64,000 nucleotides of DNA from UBA964 sp031382085. Its GTDB lineage: Bacteria; Pseudomonadota; Gammaproteobacteria; Steroidobacterales; Steroidobacteraceae. The stretch lies in contig JANMYM010000083.1 in NCBI GenBank assembly GCA_031382085.1, positions 196,616-260,615 of the forward strand, in the 5' to 3' direction. The notes under the pieces are model-generated. The model made no database searches and had not been told where the DNA came from. It worked only from the letters and a program-made list of their open reading frames with translations. A program made the translations under genes and the position numbers. This document shows, piece after piece, positions 15,852 through 24,486 of this stretch; the stretch's first letter is position 1, and each line of letters opens with the position of its first letter.

Positions 15852-17945
15852 ATGGCCGCTGTTGTCCAGCCAAAAGGCGATCCCTTGAATGCCGCCCAGC
15901 GGCGCGCTGCGACCTATGGCGAGTTGTTGCCGGATCGTGGCGGCGTCAGCGCCGGCCCGCTGTTGATCATCGCCGGTGCCGGTACCGGCAAGACCAATAC
16001 ACTGGCGTATCGCGTTGCGCATCTGGCCATGAATGGCGTGGATCCGGCGCGCATGCTGTTGCTGACGTTCAGCCGGCGTGCGGCGCAGGAAATGCGCAAA
16101 CGGGCCCGTGATGTCATCAAGATCAACGCCGCTGATTTGTTAGGCGACCGGGCGCAGCAGTTCGTGCAGCGCCTGACCTGGGCCGGCACGTTTCACGCGA
16201 TGGGCAATCGCGTGTTGCGGCACTATGCCAGGCATTTGAGCCTCGATCCCTCGTTCACCGTGCTCGATCATGGTGATGCGGCGGATCTGCTCGACACCCT
16301 GCGTACCGAGCTGGGCCTGGCGGAGAAGGCGCAGCGTTTTCCACGCAAGGACACCTGTCTCGCGATTTACTCGCATCGCATCAATACGCAAAAGAAACTG
16401 ACGGAGACGCTGAGCGAACAATTTCCCTGGTGCGCCGACTGGGAGCAGGACCTCGTCAAGCTGTTCCGCAGTTACGTCGAGCGCAAACAAAAACTGGCCT
16501 TGCTCGATTACGACGATCTGCTGCTGTACTGGTACTTCATGATGCAGGAGGTGCGGCTCGGCAGACACCTGAGCCAGAATTTTGATCATGTGCTGGTCGA
16601 CGAGTTTCAGGACACCAATTTCCTGCAGGCGCAGATCCTGTACGCATTGAAGCCCGACGGCCAGGGACTCACCGCGGTCGGCGACGATGCCCAGGCGATT
16701 TACAGTTTTCGCGGTGGATTGATCGACAACATCCTTGGCTTTCCAGATCGCTTCACGCCCAGGGCGGAAATCATTGCGTTGGCCCAGAATTATCGATCCA
16801 CGCAGGGAATACTCAACACCGCCAACGCGTTGATGGCTGACGCGCCGCGGCAATTCCGCAAGCACCTGATTTCCGGCCGCGGCGATGGCGTGATGGCAAA
16901 GCTCGTGACCACCGATGATCTTGGTTCGCAGGCCGAGTTCATCTGCAACGAGGTGTTGCGGCGGCGCGAGCAGCAGATGTCGCTGCGTTCGCAGGCGGTA
17001 CTGTTTCGCAACTCGAATCACAGCGATCTGCTGGAAATCGAATTGACCAGGCGCAAGATACCGTTCGTCAAATACGGCGGACTCAAGTTTCTGGAAACAG
17101 CTCACATCAAGGATTTGTTAGCTATCCTGCGCTGGGTGGACAACCCGCGCAACGACGTTGCGGCCTTCCGGGTCCTGCAGCTGCTGCCGGGGTTCGGGCC
17201 GGTCACTGCGCGCAAGGCGCTGGAGGGTTTTGGTGCGGCCAACCGTGCTTTCAAGTCGCTGCGCGAGTTCGCTCCGCCGCCTGAGAGCAAGCAGGCGTGG
17301 GTCAGGTTCGTCGATCTGTTGTTAGCTCTTAGCGAGCCGGAACGGCCCTGGTCCGGCCAGCTGCACACGGTGCGCGAGTGGTATAAACCGCATTTTGAAC
17401 GGCTGTACGAGCATTTTCACACCCGCGTCGGCGACCTTGACCAACTTGAATTGCTGTCAATTCAGTACCCGTCGCGGGAGCGCTTTATCAGTGAATTGAC
17501 GCTGGACCCGCCGCAGGCAAGTTCGGATCTTGCCGGCCAGGCGCTGCAGGACGAGGACTATCTGGTGCTCTCCACCGTACACTCCGCCAAAGGCATGGAG
17601 TGGCAGGCGGTTTACGTACTGAATCTCGTTGACGGCAGTTTCCCATCGGAATTTGGTGTCGATCGACCGGACTTGCTGGATGAAGAACGCCGCGTGCTGT
17701 ACGTGGCCATGACACGGGCCAGGGACCATCTATGCCTGATTTCCCCGCTGCGCTTTCCGATTACCAGCAAAGCGCCGCAGAGTGACGCGCATGTGTATGG
17801 CGGTCGCAGCCGTTTCATCACCGACAAGGTCCTGAAGTCACTGGAACCGATCGTGTTCCATGGCAGTCAGAATGGGGACGGCGATCTCACCAGTCTTGCC
17901 GGCGACAAGCTCGATATCAGCAGCAAACTCAAACAGCTTTGGTAG
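15852..17945 (+). CDS. UvrD/Rep-family ATP-dependent DNA helicase
   Basis: A superfamily 1A helicase of 697 residues that unwinds DNA 3' to 5' in repair or replication restart. Motifs in order: Walker A AGAGTGKT near residue 43, LTFSRRAAQEM (Ia), DEFQDTN (II), DDAQAIYSFRGG (III), QNYRST (IV), TVHSAKGMEWQAVYV (V) and RRVLYVAMTRARDHL (VI). It resembles Rep/UvrD-like enzymes but is not clearly either. The 3' end overlaps the convergent ada gene by 17 bp; both being DNA-repair genes may be chance. There is no nuclease domain. Confidence 0.93.
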   Translation: MAAVVQPKGDPLNAAQRRAATYGELLPDRGGVSAGPLLIIAGAGTGKTNTLAYRVAHLAMNGVDPARMLLLTFSRRAAQEMRKRARDVIKINAADLLGDRAQQFVQRLTWAGTFHAMGNRVLRHYARHLSLDPSFTVLDHGDAADLLDTLRTELGLAEKAQRFPRKDTCLAIYSHRINTQKKLTETLSEQFPWCADWEQDLVKLFRSYVERKQKLALLDYDDLLLYWYFMMQEVRLGRHLSQNFDHVLVDEFQDTNFLQAQILYALKPDGQGLTAVGDDAQAIYSFRGGLIDNILGFPDRFTPRAEIIALAQNYRSTQGILNTANALMADAPRQFRKHLISGRGDGVMAKLVTTDDLGSQAEFICNEVLRRREQQMSLRSQAVLFRNSNHSDLLEIELTRRKIPFVKYGGLKFLETAHIKDLLAILRWVDNPRNDVAAFRVLQLLPGFGPVTARKALEGFGAANRAFKSLREFAPPPESKQAWVRFVDLLLALSEPERPWSGQLHTVREWYKPHFERLYEHFHTRVGDLDQLELLSIQYPSRERFISELTLDPPQASSDLAGQALQDEDYLVLSTVHSAKGMEWQAVYVLNLVDGSFPSEFGVDRPDLLDEERRVLYVAMTRARDHLCLISPLRFPITSKAPQSDAHVYGGRSRFITDKVLKSLEPIVFHGSQNGDGDLTSLAGDKLDISSKLKQLW

Positions 17946-19011
17946 TGTATCCGGCCGGCTGCGCCTCGCGCTTGAGCAGCGCGCGCTTGCGCGCCAGGCC
18001 CCAGCGATAGCCGGCGAGGTCGCCGTCAGCACTCAGCACGCGATGGCAGGGCACCAATACCGCAACGCGATTGCGCGCGCAGGCGGACGCGACCGCTCGA
18101 ATCGAACGCGGCTCATACATGGCCTCCGCGACCGCGCGATAGGAGCGCGTTTGTCCCACGGCAATGCGTTGCAACGCTCCCCAGACACGGATCTGAAAGG
18201 CTGTCCCGCGCAGGTCGAGCGGTATGCGCGCTAACGGCGTGCCCTGGCCAACGGTCGCCACCAGAGCGTTCATCCACGCGTGCAGCCGCGAACCGGGGGC
18301 GGACTTGCCGGCATGCCGCAGCGCTGCCCGCGGAAACTCAGTAGCTAACAACTTGCGCAGGCTCGCCTGGCTGCTGGCAAATTGTGCGAAGCAAACGCCC
18401 TTGCGGGTCGCAGCTATCATCAACCAGCCAAGCGCCGAGCGCTGCGCGAGAAATTCGATGTCTTCGTCCTGGCCGCCGCGGCGAAACTGCGTCGGCGTCA
18501 TGCCGAGCGCGCGCTGTGCAGCGCGATAGCCATCGCTGGGTGATGCGAAACCGGCATCGAGCAGCGCCCGGCCGATTTCGCCGCGGCCCCGCAATAGTTG
18601 CTTGAGACGGCCGAGGCGCGCTGCCTGCTGAAATTCCCGCGGCGAAACCCCCAGGGCTTGCTTGAAGCGCCGCTGGAAGTGCGCCGGCGACATATGTGCG
18701 CGCCGTGCCAGTACCGTCAGGGCGGCCGCGCTATCCGGTTCAGCTAACAAAAATTGTGCGACTGCAAAAATAGGTCGATCGATCGCATCTGCCGCGGCGT
18801 CTGGGCGGCAACGCTTGCAGGCTCTGAATCCGGCAGTCTCGGCGGCGCCGGTGTCCGCAAAAAAACGCAGATTTTCCGGCCGCGGCGCGCGCGAGCGGCA
18901 TGTGGGACGGCAGTACACGCCGGTGGTAATGACCCCGTATAAAAAGCGCCCGTCCATCGTCGGGTCGCGCGCCAGTACGGCGGCCTGCATGTGTTTATCT
19001 GTTAGCTTCAT
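17929..19011 (-). CDS. ada: Bifunctional DNA repair methyltransferase and regulator Ada
   Basis: A full-length Ada of 360 residues. The N-terminal zinc domain has VYCRPTCRSR and ACKRC, whose first cysteine takes methyl groups from DNA phosphotriesters. An AraC-type helix-turn-helix follows (MSPAHFQRRFKQALGVSPRE). The C-terminal O6-methylguanine methyltransferase has the acceptor site PCHRV. On its strand TAAAAT (19018-19023) ends six bases before the ATG, so the message may be leaderless. Methylated Ada normally activates its own gene. Confidence 0.95.
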   Translation of the reverse strand: MKLTDKHMQAAVLARDPTMDGRFLYGVITTGVYCRPTCRSRAPRPENLRFFADTGAAETAGFRACKRCRPDAAADAIDRPIFAVAQFLLAEPDSAAALTVLARRAHMSPAHFQRRFKQALGVSPREFQQAARLGRLKQLLRGRGEIGRALLDAGFASPSDGYRAAQRALGMTPTQFRRGGQDEDIEFLAQRSALGWLMIAATRKGVCFAQFASSQASLRKLLATEFPRAALRHAGKSAPGSRLHAWMNALVATVGQGTPLARIPLDLRGTAFQIRVWGALQRIAVGQTRSYRAVAEAMYEPRSIRAVASACARNRVAVLVPCHRVLSADGDLAGYRWGLARKRALLKREAQPAGYTTKAV

Positions 19012-19017
19012 GAGACC

Positions 19018-19023
19018 ATTTTA
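19018..19023 (-). promoter_or_regulatory. -10-like TAAAAT before ada
   Basis: On the minus strand TAAAAT ends six bases before the ada ATG at 19011. No ribosome-binding site fits between them, which suggests leaderless transcription. I found no good -35, as would be expected for an activator-dependent promoter. Confidence 0.4.
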
Positions 19024-19085
19024 GGTTGAGAGAGCGGGCCGCGCCTCGCGTTTCTTGCGCTGTAATTTCGCCGCGCTGGGGACCC

Positions 19086-20336
19086 TCAGACGATAATCAG
19101 GGGTTCGTCCATGTCTGCCAGTGCTCGCGCGCCGTCGGCGGTGATTTCGACCAGGTCTTCGAGATGACATGCGCCGAAGCCCACTTCGAGGTGCGGAAAA
19201 TCCACCGTCAGCGTCATGCCTTGTTCCAGAACGATGTCGTCCTTGAGCTCGAACGGGCTGTCGTCGCGAAAAGGCTCGTCAGTGTGTTGCAGGCCGACGC
19301 TGTGCGGGTGAGCCACCGTCAGATAGCGGTAGCCGGCCTTGGCGATTGCGTCGAGGCCCGTCTGGCGGATTTCCGAGTACTTGCGCCCCGGTCGCAAGGC
19401 CTCGAAAGACGCCTGCCAGCCGATGCGCAGGGCTGCAACGCGGCGGCGTACCTCGACGCTCGGTTCGCCGACGACGACCGTACGGCCGAAATCACCGTGA
19501 TAGTGCTGGTAGTGGCTGACCGCATCGATGAGCAGCGGCTCGCCGCGCCGCACTTCACCGTGTGGCAGCAGCCCGGTTCCACCGGCCACGACGAACACTG
19601 TTTCGGCGCCGCGTTTGGCGGTTTCGATCCGGAATTGGGTTTCGATGTCGCGCATTGTCATGCCGGCCGTGATCTGGCGCGCGGTGGCCACCGCGGCAGC
19701 AGCGTTACGGCGCGCCGCTTCGCGCATCAGACCGAGCTCAACCTCGCTTTTCACCATGCGCAAGCGACGGAACAGATTCGGCAGGTAACGGCACTCGACA
19801 CCCTCGAGACCGGCGACGGCTAACAAACCGGCGAGCCGCGCATCATCGGTAGCCACGTGGGCCCGGGTCAGGCCGCAGGCGCGCAACGCGCGCGCGATGC
19901 CGTGGATAGTGGTTGCGGCCTCCGCGCCGGTCGCGGCGCGGGACGCCGTGATCCAGCCGCGTTGAATCGCCGACCAGTCAGTGTCCTGGGCCGACACTGG
20001 CCAGGCGGTGGCCTGCACGCCGGGCGCGTCCGGGTTGTGCAGCGAGCGGGCGTTCGCGGGCGCCGTGACTGGAATGATTCGCTCGGGGTAATCACGCTCG
20101 TGTAGCGACAGTCGCCAGAGTTGCGAGGCAGACGCGATCAGCGCAGTGCCACGCGCCAGTTCGCGCGGCAACACGGCGGCTCCGGCGAAGTCAAAACCCA
20201 TGTGATGCAGCACCGACCAGAAACCGCTGCAGTAGTAGACATTCACCGGCTGAACGGCCACCAGGGCCTCGACGCCTGCGGTGCGCATCAGGTGTTCAGC
20301 GCGCGGCAGGTTAACCAAACTGCGTCGATCGCCCAT
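19086..20336 (-). CDS. M24-family metallopeptidase (aminopeptidase P/creatinase fold)
   Basis: A 416-residue pita-bread-fold enzyme. The N-terminal creatinase domain begins LPRAEHLMRTAGVEALV; the C-terminal M24 domain carries the metal ligands Asp in LLIDAVS, Asp in YHGDFGR, His in HPHSVGLQHTD, and two Glu near the end (FPHLEVGFGACHLEDLVEI). Such enzymes cleave Xaa-Pro bonds or act as creatinase-like hydrolases. No signal peptide is seen, so it is probably cytoplasmic. The gene lies between ada and the RRM gene on the same strand. Confidence 0.88.
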   Translation of the reverse strand: MGDRRSLVNLPRAEHLMRTAGVEALVAVQPVNVYYCSGFWSVLHHMGFDFAGAAVLPRELARGTALIASASQLWRLSLHERDYPERIIPVTAPANARSLHNPDAPGVQATAWPVSAQDTDWSAIQRGWITASRAATGAEAATTIHGIARALRACGLTRAHVATDDARLAGLLAVAGLEGVECRYLPNLFRRLRMVKSEVELGLMREAARRNAAAAVATARQITAGMTMRDIETQFRIETAKRGAETVFVVAGGTGLLPHGEVRRGEPLLIDAVSHYQHYHGDFGRTVVVGEPSVEVRRRVAALRIGWQASFEALRPGRKYSEIRQTGLDAIAKAGYRYLTVAHPHSVGLQHTDEPFRDDSPFELKDDIVLEQGMTLTVDFPHLEVGFGACHLEDLVEITADGARALADMDEPLIIV

Positions 20337-20397
20337 CAGAAAAACAACCCCGCACTGCGCGCGGTTGCCAACAATGTATCGGTTTCGTCAGCGCGTA

Positions 20398-20676
20398 TCA
20401 GCGGCGTGGTGGACCACCTGGCCGAGGACCCCGTGGACGCTCTTGCGCCTCATTGACACGCAGCGCACGGCCGTTCATTTCATAACCGTTGAGGCCCTGA
20501 ATCGCCGCTTGCGCTTCAGTTCCAGGCATTTCAACGAAACAGAAGCCGCGGGGCTTGCCTGTTTCACGGTCATTGATGAGTTTTACCGAGTCAACTTTAC
20601 CGTGACGCTCAAAAAGCACACGAATATCAGCCTCGGTCGCGGAAAAGGGCAGGTTGCCCACATAGATCGTCGTCAT
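20398..20676 (-). CDS. Small RRM-type RNA-binding protein
   Basis: A 92-residue protein made of one RNA recognition motif. RNP2 is IYVGNLPF at the N terminus and RNP1 is KPRGFCFVEM. A short Arg/Gly/Pro-rich tail (ERPRGPRPGGPPRR) follows. Bacterial proteins of this type bind RNA and are often cold-induced. ATG 20676 is chosen because RRMs of this group start MTTIYVGNL; GAGAG lies upstream. The long A/U-rich leader upstream of the start may carry regulation. Confidence 0.92.
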   Translation of the reverse strand: MTTIYVGNLPFSATEADIRVLFERHGKVDSVKLINDRETGKPRGFCFVEMPGTEAQAAIQGLNGYEMNGRALRVNEAQERPRGPRPGGPPRR

Positions 20677-20912
20677 CCAAGCACTCTCAAAAAAATACGA
20701 ACAGCGGCGCCGTCCAGCCGAGCTAACAACGCATGATCGCGTATCAAGTAAATCGCGGGCTGCCGGCGCCAGGCGCCTGCAGCTCGCACCTGCCACGCCG
20801 CGGCCGAAACCGAAGCATGAACGGGCCGGATGTTACCCCCCTGAATCCGCTCGGGCAAACGCCGCAGGGATTTCGTGTTGCAACGCAGCAAAGAATCCCG
20901 CGCTCGAATCTG
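20677..20912. other. Intergenic leader of the RRM gene, no gene seen
   Basis: This 236-bp gap lies between the RRM gene and the DUF1838 gene, both on the minus strand. It holds an A/T-rich stretch next to the RRM start (aaaaaaatacg, read on the plus strand) and one GTTAG-type pentamer. I saw no clear promoter, hairpin or small ORF. It is long enough to carry a regulatory 5' leader for the RNA-binding protein. Confidence 0.4.
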
Positions 20913-21833
20913 TTAGCGCGCGGGTGCAGCGGGCGGTGGCACTTTTTTCTTGAAATAGCTCCAACTGGTTTCGTTGGGCCGGGTGTCATCGAGCGGCGGT
21001 GGGCGCGTGTAATCCGGGTAATTGGCCGCGACCTCGTTCTTGATCACAGCGGGCAGCTGCTCAAAGCTCTCCAGCTTGCGACCGGCTGCGTTGATGTAGA
21101 AGAGGCCCGCGCGATCGCCCATCTCCATCCACGGCAACCACGAGGACATCCGCACCCAGGCCACCTTGACAGCCGCATTGGGTTTCTTGGGATCGGTCAG
21201 ATCATCGAGCGTGCCGAAGAAATTGAACATCTCGGTCGCGTGATAGGTGCCGCCGATGTACTTCTGGTAGTCGCCAGCTAACGGATTGCTGTAGAACAGC
21301 GGCACCGTCAACGTATTCCACCAGTTGTCGCCCTGGATGGTGCCGGTGAATTTCGCAAATGGCGCGGGGTTGCCATCGGCATCGCGCGGAAACATCCAGC
21401 GTTGGTTGACAGGGTCGTTCGCGACATGCAGCACATCCACGGTCGCGCCCGACCAGGGATTGACCCATTTGCGCAGCAGCTGGCCGGTCTTATGATCGAC
21501 ATAGAACAGCACCTCCCGCGATAACAGCCGCCAGCCCGTGCCCTTCTTGTCCTCGGTTTTGGAGGCGCAGGTACGGATGTTCATTCCCTCGACATTGAAC
21601 AGTTTGCGATCCGCTTCACCTGGCACACGGCTGAAGGCCTCGCCGTGGAAGTAGTACACCGACGGTTCGCCGTCAGTCAGCGAACACTGCGTCTTGCGCG
21701 CAGCCTGGGTCGCGCCTTCCGGCGTGCCGAGGTCGATGCGCTGTGTCTTGACAGCGGCAGCGGGAGTCGCAGCTAACGCCAGTACTGTCGATGCGGCACA
21801 GGTAGCTAACAAATATCTCGACTTGGGTTTCAT
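20913..21833 (-). CDS. Exported DUF1838-family protein
   Basis: A 306-residue protein with a cleavable signal peptide (YLLATCAASTVLALAATPAAA), so it is periplasmic or secreted. The body matches the DUF1838 family, with REVLFYVDHKTGQLLRKWVN, VDVLHVANDPVNQ and the aromatic MSSWLPWMEMGDR. The function of the family is unknown; it often occurs in bacteria that degrade steroids or other hydrophobic compounds. The start overlaps the stop of the gene upstream by ATGA. Confidence 0.82.
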   Translation of the reverse strand: MKPKSRYLLATCAASTVLALAATPAAAVKTQRIDLGTPEGATQAARKTQCSLTDGEPSVYYFHGEAFSRVPGEADRKLFNVEGMNIRTCASKTEDKKGTGWRLLSREVLFYVDHKTGQLLRKWVNPWSGATVDVLHVANDPVNQRWMFPRDADGNPAPFAKFTGTIQGDNWWNTLTVPLFYSNPLAGDYQKYIGGTYHATEMFNFFGTLDDLTDPKKPNAAVKVAWVRMSSWLPWMEMGDRAGLFYINAAGRKLESFEQLPAVIKNEVAANYPDYTRPPPLDDTRPNETSWSYFKKKVPPPAAPAR

Positions 21834-22210
21834 GACGGGTCCTTTTCTTCAGTCTGCAATTGCGCGTGAGTCTTCAGGTAACTGGCAACGCCCGGATCGA
21901 TCCGCGACACCGGCGTGCGGTCTCGCATCAGCTCGAACATCACGCGCTGCGTATAGGCCGCGAGATCCTGCTGGCGGCGCGCTGTATCTTCGGGCGTTGC
22001 CTGGTGGTTTTCCACCGCAGCAGCTGGCAGCACCTTGCGGACCGTCAGCTCGGCTTCCAGTGTTTGCAGCCGCTCGCGCAGCAAGTAGACCTCGGCGGTC
22101 AGGGCAATGATCGCACCGACGGCATTGTCCATCGACATGCCGGCGAGGAAATCGGGTTCCTGGCCGATGACCGGGCCCGTCAGTGGCGGGTTGTACCTGG
22201 CTTCGTTCAA
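21830..22210 (-). CDS. Hypothetical coiled-coil protein
   Basis: A 126-residue soluble protein of unknown function. Residues 25-60 form a likely coiled coil (AEVYLLRERLQTLEAELTVR), followed by a Gln/Glu-rich helical part. The longest frame starts with TTG at 22210; Met25 at 22138 is an alternative start. Its TGA overlaps the start of the DUF1838 gene by ATGA, so the two are co-transcribed. It may be an adaptor or accessory to its neighbours; this is inference. Confidence 0.6.
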   Translation of the reverse strand: MNEARYNPPLTGPVIGQEPDFLAGMSMDNAVGAIIALTAEVYLLRERLQTLEAELTVRKVLPAAAVENHQATPEDTARRQQDLAAYTQRVMFELMRDRTPVSRIDPGVASYLKTHAQLQTEEKDPS

Positions 22211-22219
22211 TGAACAGGC

Positions 22220-23383
22220 CTAACGTTCGAAAATATAGAGATTCCAGTGACTCGCCGAGATCGGCGCCTTGCCGTCACGGACCACCGAACGGTTCAGGCG
22301 GTCGAAGGTCTGGCTGTGAGCTTTGGAAAAACCCGCGGCCAGCGCCAGCGCTTCGATCGGCGATTCAAACCAGGGCGTCGCATAGGTCTCGTTGTTAGTA
22401 AACGCATGCGAGCGCTGTATGGCGTTCTGGAACGGGTTGCCCGGCTGCAGGTGGAATTCATGGCCGGCAAACAGTCCGCCCGGCTTGAGAATTCGCGCCG
22501 CTTCGCGCAGCAGCGCCGGCGTTTCCGTCGCCGGCAATTCGTGCAGCATGAAATTGAAGAAGATCAAGTCGAAGTGCGCGTCCGGAAAGTCCATCCGCAC
22601 GAGATCCTGCTGGGAAAAGTGCAGAGTCATGCCGCGTTCGCGCGCGCGCTGGTGCGCCAGCATCAGGCAGGGTGCCGACAAATCGACCCCGTGGCACTGC
22701 GATTGCGGATGCAGTTCCTGCCAGGTGATCAGGGCGGCCCCATGGCCCGTGCCCCAGTCGAGAACACGCGGGTATTCACGCTTCGGCAGCGCGTCGAACA
22801 GAATCCGATAGATGCCGTTTGGATCGGCATGCGAGGGCACCGTTGTGCGGCGACCGATCTCATAACAAATGCCATCGAGAATGTCGTGCGTGACACCACC
22901 GGTGTGCTGGTGAAACGGCACGAACCGAAAGTACTCGGGCTCGCGCAGTTGCGGATTGAGCCGAAGCTCATTTTTGTTAGCCGAGGCCGCCGCGGCCTGC
23001 AGGCCTGCGGCCAAGCGCTCGCGTTGTGCATTTACCGCAGCAAAAATACCAACGCCAGGGCGGTGATACTTGAAACGTTGCAGGTTGCGAAACAGGTAGT
23101 TGTAGAGCTGGTATTCATGCAGCGGCGCAAGTACGGCTTCCGCCTGGCGCCAGTCGCTCGGCGGTGCTTGTCCGCTGGCAGCGACCGCGTGCTGGTAGCG
23201 GTCGTGCATTTGTCCGAGCAGTTGTTGCTCGCTGAAATTGCGCGCCGCACGCAGGAACGCATGGTAGGAACGGAAATCGCGGCTCTCCTGCACCGCCAGG
23301 GGTGCGCTGCCGGGTCGATCCTGCATGGCCGCGTTCATAACGAGCGCAAGACTGCCATAAAGGTCCAGCTTCGTTAAGGCCAT
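22220..23383 (-). CDS. Class I SAM-dependent methyltransferase
   Basis: A 387-residue methyltransferase. About 190 N-terminal residues form a helical domain of unknown role; the Rossmann domain has motif I VLDWGTGHG, an acidic residue in CHGVDLSAP, FDLIFFNFMLHEL as motif II/post-I and ILKPGGLFAGHEF as motif III. The substrate is unknown. Met at 23383 is chosen over the frame extending to 23506. It reads in the same direction as the coiled-coil and DUF1838 genes, 9 bp away, and is divergent from the VOC gene, with which it may form one functional group. Confidence 0.88.
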   Translation of the reverse strand: MALTKLDLYGSLALVMNAAMQDRPGSAPLAVQESRDFRSYHAFLRAARNFSEQQLLGQMHDRYQHAVAASGQAPPSDWRQAEAVLAPLHEYQLYNYLFRNLQRFKYHRPGVGIFAAVNAQRERLAAGLQAAAASANKNELRLNPQLREPEYFRFVPFHQHTGGVTHDILDGICYEIGRRTTVPSHADPNGIYRILFDALPKREYPRVLDWGTGHGAALITWQELHPQSQCHGVDLSAPCLMLAHQRARERGMTLHFSQQDLVRMDFPDAHFDLIFFNFMLHELPATETPALLREAARILKPGGLFAGHEFHLQPGNPFQNAIQRSHAFTNNETYATPWFESPIEALALAAGFSKAHSQTFDRLNRSVVRDGKAPISASHWNLYIFER

Positions 23384-23487
23384 GAGCGGGCGGTTGCCGG
23401 TGTGCGGCGATCCACCCCGCACGGCTTGCACGGCAACCAGGCTTGGATGAAGCTCGCCGCGGGACGGCAAAATCGGGGACGACAGGC

Positions 23488-24486
23488 ATGGCAGACATTG
23501 TTGCACCGCAAGGGAGCCCGCTGGGATTCGCGGTCATCAGTTGCAGGTCGCTGGAGGCCAGCCTGGGTTTCTACGTCGACTGCATCGGCTTCGCAGCGGG
23601 TCCGATCGGGATTTGGGAGGGCAACGATTTCGAACGCTTTTGGAACTTGCCGTCGGGCCGCACGGCGCGAACCTGCGTGCTGACTGCTAACAATTGCGCC
23701 GTGGGTCGCGTGCTGTTGCTGGAGTTTTCTGGCGCCGACCGGCGCCTGATTCAGGCGCTGCCCAATTCGCAGGCGATCGGACTGGTCAACCTCAATTTCT
23801 ACACTGCCGATGCACGCGCTGCGGTCGCGACACTACGCTCGCTCGGGTATTCGTTCTGGACCGAGCCCACGCAGCATAGCCTTAACGCCGCTGTCGGCAA
23901 TCCGATCGAGGTCATCTTTGACGGTCCCGACGGCGTCGCGATGAACCTCGTCGAGCTAACAAGTCGCGACCCCGGCACGCGCATCGGACAGATGCGCGCC
24001 TACGTCGAGCAAATGGGGTACACGCGCCAGGGATTCACGCCGGTTGTGACCACCTCGCACGTCACGCGTTCGCTGGACCGCGCCTGCGAGTTCTACGAAA
24101 AAACCTGCGGCATGGGCCGGCTGTTCGAGGATCTGATGACCGCCGATCACGTCAACGCGTTTCTGCGCCTGCCCAGGGGCGGACGCACGAAAATCGTCTT
24201 CATGCAGGGCAATCACATGTTCGGCAAGATCGCGGTCTCGGAACCGCTCAACTATCTCGACCAGTGCGTCGATCTGCAACCTGCCGCGCACGCGCCTAAC
24301 ATCGGCTACCTTGCGCAGATCTTCGAGGTGCGCGACCTCGCGCTGTCGCTGGCCGCGGCAGCGGCGTCAGGTGCGCAACGGCTCACGGCGCGCAGGTTCG
24401 CAACCGTGCCGGGGCTCGGCGCGCGCCATCAGGCGCTGATGCGCAATCCGGGCAGCGGCGCGCTCACGTGGCTACTCGAGGTATGA
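23488..24486 (+). CDS. Two-domain VOC protein
   Basis: A 332-residue protein with two VOC halves, one from GFAVISCRSLEASLGFYVDC and one from about residue 185 (TRSLDRACEFYEKTCG). It resembles the VOC protein at 9247-10218 in size and order. Possible roles are dioxygenase, epimerase or lyase; the metal ligands are not certain by eye. GGGGAC precedes the ATG at 23488. It diverges from the methyltransferase and overlaps the convergent speA by 15 bp. The pentamer at 23956 places the CTA-ACA codons in frame, a rare use of CTA. Confidence 0.8.
   Translation: MADIVAPQGSPLGFAVISCRSLEASLGFYVDCIGFAAGPIGIWEGNDFERFWNLPSGRTARTCVLTANNCAVGRVLLLEFSGADRRLIQALPNSQAIGLVNLNFYTADARAAVATLRSLGYSFWTEPTQHSLNAAVGNPIEVIFDGPDGVAMNLVELTSRDPGTRIGQMRAYVEQMGYTRQGFTPVVTTSHVTRSLDRACEFYEKTCGMGRLFEDLMTADHVNAFLRLPRGGRTKIVFMQGNHMFGKIAVSEPLNYLDQCVDLQPAAHAPNIGYLAQIFEVRDLALSLAAAAASGAQRLTARRFATVPGLGARHQALMRNPGSGALTWLLEV

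Noticed and set aside
16140..17105. Long minus-strand frame of 321 codons inside the helicase gene
   Set aside because: It is the antisense of a well-supported helicase with all motifs; its product shows no family features.
19026..19823. Plus-strand frame of 265 codons over the M24 gene
   Set aside because: Antisense to the M24 peptidase, whose metal ligands are intact.
22247..23377. Long plus-strand frame of 376 codons across the methyltransferase gene
   Set aside because: Antisense of the methyltransferase, Arg/Val-rich and without motifs, as often seen opposite G+C-rich genes.
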